From CAZEJK01 sp964512045 (GTDB taxonomy: Bacteria > Acidobacteriota > Thermoanaerobaculia > Thermoanaerobaculales > Sulfomarinibacteraceae), in assembly GCA_964512045.1 (NCBI GenBank), contig CAZEJK010000102.1, positions 1 to 17,566 on the forward strand: a stretch of 17,566 bases of DNA. Reading direction: 5' to 3'. This document shows, piece after piece, positions 6,945 to 12,634 of the stretch. Position 1 is the stretch's first letter; every line of letters begins with the position of its first letter. The translations under genes were made by a program, and so were the position numbers. Under the pieces are notes generated by a model, which was given only the letters and a program-made list of their open reading frames with translations, was not told the DNA's origin and did not search any database.

Positions 6945-8477
6945 TCATCGTCTGCTGCGTGCTTGTCTTCGATGGCGGATAGAAGCGGCGATGAGGATGG
7001 CGACGGTGGCGAGACCGCACAGTCCGGCCCACCAGTCGCCCCAGCGGACGCGAGGGGTCAGACCGCCACACGGCTGTACCGGTGAGTGGATGAGACCGCT
7101 GTGGCCCAGATCGAGCTCTGTCGTGACCATACCGTTCGGAGCGATCGCACCGGAGATCCCTGTCAGGGCTGCCCTTGCCACCCAGCGGCGGCACTCTACC
7201 GCTCTCAGGATCGCCTGCGCAAAGTGCTGGCGTGGCGCCCAGGAACGGCCGTACCAGGCGTCGTTGGTGATGGTGAGGATCACCTCGCCGCCGTCGCGGA
7301 CGCCGGCTGCAACCAGATCGGCGAAAACGATCTCGTAGCACAACGCGACGGCCAGTCGGAGGCCGCCGGCGTCGATCGCGTGGACCCGTTCGCCGGGGGT
7401 GAACTGGCTCACCTCGCGCACCAACGACTCGGCGAACGCGAACCGGGCGATCGCTGGCACGTACTCGCCGAACGGAACCAGGCGGACCTTGTCGTAGCGA
7501 GCGAGCTCGACGGAGCCCGGGTTCACCGCGAACACTGCGTTGGCATACCCGGTGGGAGTGTGCGCGACACTGTTGAGAACGATCGCCATGTCGTGGACAG
7601 TGGCCATCTCCACGAGCTGGGCGCGGTACACCGGGTCGGTGTCGGCGCGGTATGGGAGCGCACCTTCGGGCCAGGCTACCAGCCCAGCGCCGAGCGCTGC
7701 TGCCGATCTGGTGAGGTCCCACATCCGTTCGGCGAGCTGTGGCCAGTAGTCTGCGTTCCATCGGTCCCGGAAGTCTCCTCCAGGCTGGAGCAAAGCTACC
7801 GTGACCGGCTCTCCGGATGGCTGTGGAGGCGGTGCGGCCAGGGTGGCCGCGGCCACCGCTGCCGCGGCGGCCCCGAGCGTGATACGTGACAGCATACGAA
7901 GCTCGGCGCGCAGCAGGCCCCAGAGCGCGGCCCCGACTGCGAGCACGGCCCATCCGAGACCGGAGGATCCCCACACCGGTAGAGAACCGAGTGCCCACCA
8001 GTCGTCCACGAGCCCGGCCGCGACGGGGTTCCATGGGAACCGGTACGGCAGGACTTGGCGCGCGCCCTCGAGCGCCGTCCATGCGGCCGGTAGCATGACG
8101 ATCCGCCATTGCAGTGGAACAGCGAAGGTGACCGTCGCCGTCACAGCCCACGGCACAGCCAGCGCGGCGGCCATCAGCAGCAGGCAGACGATCGCGAGCA
8201 TGAGGGGGAGGCCACCATAGTCTGCCATGACCGGGACCACCCAGTGGACCGTGATCGCCCAGTGCACCAGCCCACCCACGAAACCGAACGCCGCAGCACT
8301 CTTCCAACCCTGGCTGAGCCCCACTGCCTCGAGGAGGAAGCCGGGCATGAGAAACGCTAGCGGCCACCAGGAGAGGGCAGGCAGCGCCAGAGCCAGGACG
8401 ATCCCTGCCACGACCGCGCACGTCAGCGCGGTAGCGGCTCGAAGCCTTGGACGGTCTGGGGACGCAACGGTGCGCAT
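6945..8477 (-). CDS. lnt: Apolipoprotein N-acyltransferase
   Basis: Inner-membrane enzyme that adds the third acyl chain to the N-terminal Cys of lipoproteins, the last step of their maturation. The 510-aa protein has about six N-terminal membrane segments, then a periplasmic carbon-nitrogen hydrolase domain (about 223-460), then a final membrane helix (AGLCGLATVAILIAAS). The catalytic triad is E271 (AWPEGALP), K330 (YDKVRLVPFGEYVP) and C380 (ALCYEI), matching E267/K335/C387 of E. coli Lnt. I chose ATG 8477 because the longer frame starts at a GTG (8531) inside the upstream terminator hairpin; no strong ribosome binding site is visible for ATG 8477. The two lipoproteins encoded at 16.3-17.4 kb are expected substrates. 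prfB follows 99 bases downstream on the same strand. Confidence 0.93.
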   Translation of the reverse strand: MRTVASPDRPRLRAATALTCAVVAGIVLALALPALSWWPLAFLMPGFLLEAVGLSQGWKSAAAFGFVGGLVHWAITVHWVVPVMADYGGLPLMLAIVCLLLMAAALAVPWAVTATVTFAVPLQWRIVMLPAAWTALEGARQVLPYRFPWNPVAAGLVDDWWALGSLPVWGSSGLGWAVLAVGAALWGLLRAELRMLSRITLGAAAAAVAAATLAAPPPQPSGEPVTVALLQPGGDFRDRWNADYWPQLAERMWDLTRSAAALGAGLVAWPEGALPYRADTDPVYRAQLVEMATVHDMAIVLNSVAHTPTGYANAVFAVNPGSVELARYDKVRLVPFGEYVPAIARFAFAESLVREVSQFTPGERVHAIDAGGLRLAVALCYEIVFADLVAAGVRDGGEVILTITNDAWYGRSWAPRQHFAQAILRAVECRRWVARAALTGISGAIAPNGMVTTELDLGHSGLIHSPVQPCGGLTPRVRWGDWWAGLCGLATVAILIAASIRHRRQARSRR

Positions 8478-8524
8478 CGCTCGCTGAGGACCATAGCCCG
8501 CCGATGGAGCGATGACAAGTGAAC

Positions 8525-8544
8525 GGCCCACCGCGAGGTGGGCC
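8525..8544 (-). terminator. Hairpin terminator between the Spy-like gene and lnt
   Basis: Perfect 8-bp stem GGCCCACC/GGTGGGCC closed by a stable GNRA-type loop, 29 bases past the stop codon of the Spy-like gene. The minus transcript continues GTTCACTTGTC, only a weak U-tract, so termination may be partial and read into lnt. Confidence 0.6.
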
Positions 8545-8573
8545 GTGGTCAGAGCGTGGCGGATGGAGACAGG

Positions 8574-9068
8574 TTACTCCTCGCCGCCCTCGTCCGGAGG
8601 TCCGTGATGCGGTCCGGCAAGGAGACCGAGCAGGCGGAAGTCGCTGAGCAGTGGCTTGATCCGGTCAGCGGTACGAACCACTCCGAAGCGGCGGCGCTGC
8701 TCCTCATCGAGCATGTCGGCGAAGCCCTGGAGGTATGCGGCGTGTGCCTGGGCGATCAGCTGACGAGATTCGGCGATGGTCACCGTCGTCTCACCGATTG
8801 CGGTGTAGTCGTACTCCTCGGCTGCGAGCAGGTCGCGCAGCTCGCCTTCGGCGGTTGCGATCGCTTGGCGCAGCGGCTCGACAGTGTCCTGGCGGACGTC
8901 GATCAGGATGTCCCACTGCTCGAGCTGAGCCTCATCGAGCTCGAGGAAGGCTGCGACGTGATCCATGGCGCGTTCGAACACAGGCGGCGCCTCCGGCGGC
9001 TCCTGGGCGGCCAGAGGGAGAGCCAGTGCCAGTGATAGGAATGCAGCGACGGTGACTGTGAGTCTCAT
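8574..9068 (-). CDS. Secreted Spy/CpxP-like small helical protein
   Basis: A 164-aa exported protein. A signal peptide (MRLTVTVAAFLSLALALPLAA, cleavage near residue 21) is followed by a charged, mostly helical mature chain. LELDEAQLEQWDIL (about 41-54) and DMLDEEQRRRFG fit the LTxxQ-type repeats of the Spy/CpxP periplasmic chaperone and stress-sensor family, usually 130-170 aa. The C-terminus is His/Pro/Gly/Glu-rich (GPHHGPPDEGGEE) and could bind metal; that is inference. ATG 9068 has AAAGGAG ten bases upstream; the longer frame from 9089 adds seven residues ahead of the signal peptide. It is flanked by its own terminator and has no two-component genes beside it, unlike classical cpxP. Export is secure; the family label is moderate because sequence conservation in this family is low. 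Confidence 0.75.
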   Translation of the reverse strand: MRLTVTVAAFLSLALALPLAAQEPPEAPPVFERAMDHVAAFLELDEAQLEQWDILIDVRQDTVEPLRQAIATAEGELRDLLAAEEYDYTAIGETTVTIAESRQLIAQAHAAYLQGFADMLDEEQRRRFGVVRTADRIKPLLSDFRLLGLLAGPHHGPPDEGGEE

Positions 9069-9241
9069 GGTTCTCGGACTCCTTTCCATTCAGGCTCGTG
9101 ACGGTGCAGCACCGTCAGTGTCTTCAGAGCAGCGCGCGCGTGAAGCTTGGGCCCGTCATCGCTGAGTGTGACGCATGCCGTCGGCAAAGGTTGACAGGTG
9201 CTGGTCGGCGACGTGCCCGCAGGGACCCTCGAAAGCGCGCG

Positions 9242-10867
9242 TCAGGATCTCCGGGAACCGGCAGCTCCGGGGCATCGCTTCTCATTCGGCCCACGGTTGC
9301 GCTCGTCAGAGTGGTCGGGTTTCTCGAGCTCGGCGAGCACGGCGGCCGTGTGCTCACCGAGATTCGGGGCGGGCTGCTCGGGGGTGTGGCCGAGAGATGG
9401 CAGGAACGGGCCGATTGAGTGCAGGGTGGTCCCACCCGGGGCTGGTGTCGTCTCGAGAAACGGCATCACGAACGGGTCGTGGCGTGCGGCCTCCAGATTG
9501 TGCACAGGCGTCACCGGAAGAGAACCTCCCTCGAAGACGTCGAGCCAGTGCTGACGTGGCCTGGAGGTGAACAGCTCCTCCAGCTCGGTGATGGCCTGGT
9601 GGCCGTCGGGGCCGCAATCCAGAGCCAGCGGTGCGAGATGATCCATCCCGAGCCGTCCGAGGATCTCCTGCCAGAACTTCGGTTCGATGGCGGCGATCAC
9701 CAGCTCGAGGCCGTCGCGACAGCGGTACCGTCGGTAGCCAGGGCAGAGGCCTGCCAGAACCGAGGTCGGGAGGCCGCTGCTTCCCGCCGCCGACTCTGCC
9801 CACATCCATGCCATGAGCGGCAGTGGGCCCGTGGCCAGCGGCTGCTCGAGATGACGACCGCGGCCGGTTCGGGTTCGCTCGAGCAACGCTGCCAGAATCG
9901 CCGAGCTGGCGAGGAGTCCACAGCCGACATCAGCCAGCTGGAGGTGGGGAACTCCGTCGCTGACGTGAATCAGAGCGCCTGTGATGGCGGCCAGGTTCAG
10001 GTCGTGCGCCACTGCGGTTGCTCCTGGGCCCGAGGTCCCGTAGGCGCTGATCGAGCAGGTGATCAGCCGAGGCGCCGATTCGCGGAGGTCGTCCAGTGAA
10101 AGGCCCCAGCGATCGAGGGTTCCTGGCCGGAAGCTCTCGACGAGCACGTCGGCGGTGCGCGCGAGTCGGCGGATCGTATCGATGCCCTCCGGTGTTCTGA
10201 GATCGACGCTGACGGACTCGGCCCCGCGCAGGAGGGTGGCGAAGCCGGCGCCGGTGCCCCCGACGGTCGGTTCCAGATGGCGCATCGGATCGCCTCCCAC
10301 GGGCGCCTCGATCTTGATCCAACGTGCGCCGAGGTCGATGAGCTGGCGGGCGAGAATGGCGCCTGGGACCATCCGAGTGAGGTCGATCACGGTCACGCCC
10401 GTCAGTGGCCCTGGGCCGCTTCTCGAGGACCCTTCGCCTTCGGTACCGCCCGGTGGGCGTACACGAGCGCGTGTGGCGGAGCGCGTATCGTCTCGTGAGC
10501 TGGGAGATTGCAGCGTGCGCAGCACCGCAGCGAGCAGGGCGGGGTTCGAGGTGCGGACGGCGCCGGTCAGGTAGGCCCGCTCCGGCGTTAGCGAGCCGTC
10601 GAGAACCCGCTGCAGGGTGGAGGCCGAGGCGCGGACCGTGACCGCGGGGTCGTCCGTTCCGCCCGGAGTCGCGGTGCACGCTGAGTCTGTAACGGCGACG
10701 GTCCAGGGCTCACCGTCGAGCTCGACGACGGCGACGGTGGGAGAGATCCGCGACGGGTCGATCCGTCGCGCGAGCTCGTGGATCGGCGAGCCGCTGGGCA
10801 CGGCCCGTGCTGGTGGTGGAGGGCGGAGCCGGCGCAGCAGCCGTTGGAGGGCGCCCTGGCGCTTCAC
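9242..10867 (-). CDS. SCP2-like domain fused to alpha-methylacyl-CoA racemase (CaiB/BaiF family)
   Basis: A 541-aa protein. Residues about 28-120 look like a sterol-carrier SCP2 domain (DDPAVTVRASASTLQRVLDG, then AYLTGAVRTSNPALLAAVLRTL). A 35-residue polar linker follows, then a class III CoA-transferase fold (about 155-520). Within it the racemase residues of bacterial AMACR can be placed: H288 (AHDLNLAAITG), D313 (LADVGCG) and E395 (AIEPKFW), corresponding to H126, D156 and E241 of the Mycobacterium tuberculosis enzyme. KIEAP, DVLVESFRPG and SAYGTSGP are further family motifs. AMACR epimerises 2-methylacyl-CoA so that branched chains or sterol side chains can enter beta-oxidation; the SCP2 part could present the lipid. 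GTG 10867 lies one base after the TAG of the acyltransferase gene (ribosome-binding GGGGGAG about ten bases upstream), implying translational coupling. CaiB/BaiF family is very secure; racemase and SCP2 assignments are good but unverified. Confidence 0.88.
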   Translation of the reverse strand: MKRQGALQRLLRRLRPPPPARAVPSGSPIHELARRIDPSRISPTVAVVELDGEPWTVAVTDSACTATPGGTDDPAVTVRASASTLQRVLDGSLTPERAYLTGAVRTSNPALLAAVLRTLQSPSSRDDTRSATRARVRPPGGTEGEGSSRSGPGPLTGVTVIDLTRMVPGAILARQLIDLGARWIKIEAPVGGDPMRHLEPTVGGTGAGFATLLRGAESVSVDLRTPEGIDTIRRLARTADVLVESFRPGTLDRWGLSLDDLRESAPRLITCSISAYGTSGPGATAVAHDLNLAAITGALIHVSDGVPHLQLADVGCGLLASSAILAALLERTRTGRGRHLEQPLATGPLPLMAWMWAESAAGSSGLPTSVLAGLCPGYRRYRCRDGLELVIAAIEPKFWQEILGRLGMDHLAPLALDCGPDGHQAITELEELFTSRPRQHWLDVFEGGSLPVTPVHNLEAARHDPFVMPFLETTPAPGGTTLHSIGPFLPSLGHTPEQPAPNLGEHTAAVLAELEKPDHSDERNRGPNEKRCPGAAGSRRS

Positions 10868-10868
10868 T

Positions 10869-11774
10869 CTAATCGGTCTCCCCCGCCGGCCGCGTACGCC
10901 AACGGCGGTGCATCCAGACCCACTGCTCTGGGTGGGTGCGGATCTGCGCTTCGATGGTGGTGGTGGCGGCTGCGGTCAGTGTTGCCAGGTCCTGCTCTGG
11001 GTCGCCGGTCCTGGGGGTGTCGATCGGAGGGTGGAAGGTCAAATGGTGACGCCTGTCCGTGCTGCGGTGCGCGAAGCCGGGTACGATCGGACAACCGTTG
11101 GCCAGAGCGAGACCGGCGGCTCCAGAGGGAGTCCAGGCCAGACGGCCGAAGAACCGCACGAAGACGCTCGGGAGATCGCGGATGTCTTGATCGATCAGGA
11201 GGCCGACGATCCGGTTGCGATGGATGGCCTCGGCGAGCTTGCGGCCTGCACCCGCGCCACGCGGAATGACCTCGGGTCCGAACCGAGAGCGCAGGCGGGT
11301 GGCGACGCGGTCGATTCGCGGATCGTACGCTTCACGGACCGCGACGGTCAGCGGGTACCCTGCTGACCCGACCCAGGCGTTGAAGACCTCCCAGTTCCCG
11401 CAGTGCCCCGTGGTGAGGATCGCTCCGCGTCCGGATGCAAGAGCCGCGTCCAGATGCTCTGCACCAACCACTGTGCACGCTTCCAGCACCTGCTGTGGTT
11501 CGGCGCGCCAGAGCCACACGACCTCGGCGAGCATCTCGCCGAAGTGCAGTCCGGTGGCGTGCAGCAGGCGAGCCCGGCTCGGACCGTCCATCTCGGGGAA
11601 CGCCTGTGCGACATGTGCGTCGCTCCAACGGATGGAGCGCCTGGCCGTGAGCACGGCCACACGTCCGCAGGCGCGACCGAATGGCCGGAGGAGACCGAGC
11701 GGGAGACGTGAACCGACCTCGAGGGCCGCCCGGAACGGGTAGTAGAGCAGATCGTGGCGCAGCTGGCGGAGCAT
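10869..11774 (-). CDS. LpxL/HtrB-type lipid A (lysophospholipid-like) acyltransferase
   Basis: Expected to transfer a secondary acyl chain onto lipid A or a related lipid at the inner membrane. The 301-aa length is typical of LpxL/LpxM. The catalytic HX4E motif is HCGNWE (H124, E129), preceded by RGAILTTG. DQDIRDLPSVFVRFFGRLAWTP (about 203-224) and PEQWVWMHRRW near the C-terminus are hallmark segments. ATG 11774 begins the usual N-terminus (LRHDLLYYPFRAALEV), but no strong ribosome binding site is visible. The open frame continues to 12074, though its extra 100 residues are low-complexity and unlike the family. The downstream SCP2-racemase gene starts one base after this stop, so the two form a unit. 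Acyl specificity, and whether the substrate is lipid A or another lipid, cannot be told. Confidence 0.88.
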   Translation of the reverse strand: MLRQLRHDLLYYPFRAALEVGSRLPLGLLRPFGRACGRVAVLTARRSIRWSDAHVAQAFPEMDGPSRARLLHATGLHFGEMLAEVVWLWRAEPQQVLEACTVVGAEHLDAALASGRGAILTTGHCGNWEVFNAWVGSAGYPLTVAVREAYDPRIDRVATRLRSRFGPEVIPRGAGAGRKLAEAIHRNRIVGLLIDQDIRDLPSVFVRFFGRLAWTPSGAAGLALANGCPIVPGFAHRSTDRRHHLTFHPPIDTPRTGDPEQDLATLTAAATTTIEAQIRTHPEQWVWMHRRWRTRPAGETD

Positions 11775-12019
11775 TGAGTGCAGTGTACCGCGCCTTGGCG
11801 ACGAGCGAACGAGCTCGTGACGGCCTTCATCCAACGCGGCCGTGTTCGGAGGGTCTCTGGGTTCTTGGAGGTGATCCGCTAGCGTGGTTCCGACCTCGGA
11901 GACGTCGGGTTCTGACGTTGCGGTCGTGGCGACTTTGCGGTTCAGTCTCGGCTCATGAGCCGTCGGTGTTCGAGGTCTGCTATGGGGATCGCCGAGCCCT
12001 GGTGTGGAGAAGGTCCGCG

Positions 12020-12232
12020 CTACTTCGGGCTGGCAGCCTGCTTGCGGACGCGCTCCCAGCACGACCAGTGGCACTCCCAGTTGTCCAGATCGCGAAAGTG
12101 GGGGTGGTCACACTCCACCGAGACCAGCTGTCGATCCTCGCCAGCGGTCTCCCAGGTCACCAGTAGCGTGGCCTTCCGATCCTCCTCAGCACACTGGATC
12201 TCCATCGTCTCAGTGAACCGCGTGTCACTCAT
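12020..12232 (-). CDS. Small Cys/His-rich protein, possible zinc binder, unknown function
   Basis: A 70-residue protein starting at ATG 12232, with an excellent ribosome binding site (GGAGGG, 7-base spacing). The open frame reaches 12289, but the extra 19 residues have no such site. Four cysteines (C14, C41, C54, C58) and three histidines (H43, H45, H55) form the arrangement C-x26-C-x-H-x-H-x8-C-H-x2-C, which could hold one zinc; this is inference. The rest is acidic beta-strand-like sequence (KATLLVTWETAGEDRQLVSVEC) with Trp residues around the last Cys pair. No signal peptide or membrane segment. I do not recognise the family. It stands alone, 245 bases ahead of the acyltransferase start and downstream of a repeat-filled spacer. 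Confidence 0.72.
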   Translation of the reverse strand: MSDTRFTETMEIQCAEEDRKATLLVTWETAGEDRQLVSVECDHPHFRDLDNWECHWSCWERVRKQAASPK

Positions 12233-12378
12233 GTCAGATCCCTCCGGCGGCCGACGGGCTCTGCGGTCCGAATCCGCCGTGTCCAGCATAGCAGACAGAA
12301 GTGGTTCCTGGTCGCGAAATCGCCACCTTCGTCATCAGGAACGCCCGGCTCAGTGTCACAGTCTCCGGATGCCGGTAG

Positions 12379-12431
12379 CCCGGCTTCGCTGGCCCCAGCC
12401 GCCCACCGCGGCTACGCCGTGGCACGCACGG
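12379..12431. repeat. Mosaic repeat, block 2 copy
   Basis: Matches 5245-5297 at 50 of 53 positions in the same orientation. Here it is separated from blocks 1 and 3 by about 80 bases containing a REP-like hairpin. Confidence 0.85.
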
Positions 12432-12466
12432 GCCCATTCCTGCCGGATGGCGCTCCAATTGTGGGA

Positions 12467-12483
12467 GCCGGCGTCTCGCCGGC
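12467..12483. repeat. REP-like palindromic hairpin
   Basis: GCCGGCG-TCT-CGCCGGC, a perfect 7-bp stem preceded by GTGGGA. The head sequence and stem resemble repetitive extragenic palindromes. Only one copy is in this window, and no REP-associated transposase is present. Confidence 0.5.
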
Positions 12484-12512
12484 GGGTGGGTGGAAGGGTC
12501 TGGGTTCACGAT

Positions 12513-12576
12513 CCACCCAACGAAGCCGCCCGGCGCCGGTACTGGCCCCGGTCCCGGCCCCGGCAGCCGGCTGCCG
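12513..12576. repeat. Mosaic repeat, blocks 1 and 3 joined
   Basis: Bases 12513-12534 are identical to 5229-5250 and 12536-12576 are identical to 5300-5340, here almost directly joined. It is the arrangement at 5.2-5.3 kb with block 2 removed. It ends in the palindrome CGGCAGCCGGCTGCCG (12561-12576). Confidence 0.85.
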
Positions 12577-12634
12577 ACTCTCCGGCTCCCGGCGATGATG
12601 CTTCGGATTTTCGAAGATACTGCTCCGTGGGACG

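Larger units (their letters stand above)
12233..12634. other. 402-bp repeat-bearing spacer
   Basis: No credible gene. From 12233 to about 12340 lies the presumed upstream region of the Cys-rich gene; I found no convincing promoter. From 12379 to 12576 the mosaic repeat blocks and a REP-like hairpin occupy most of the sequence. The last 58 bases follow the stop codon of the barrel protein; CTTCG/CGAAG (12601-12616) is a short possible stem without a U-tract. Confidence 0.6.

Noticed and set aside
6931..8421. 496-aa minus-strand open frame
   Set aside because: Overlaps lnt in another frame; Arg/Gly/Pro-rich product, whereas lnt carries the full catalytic triad.
9191..9196. Perfect TTGACA on the plus strand
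   Set aside because: No -10-like hexamer at 16-18 bases and no plus-strand gene downstream.
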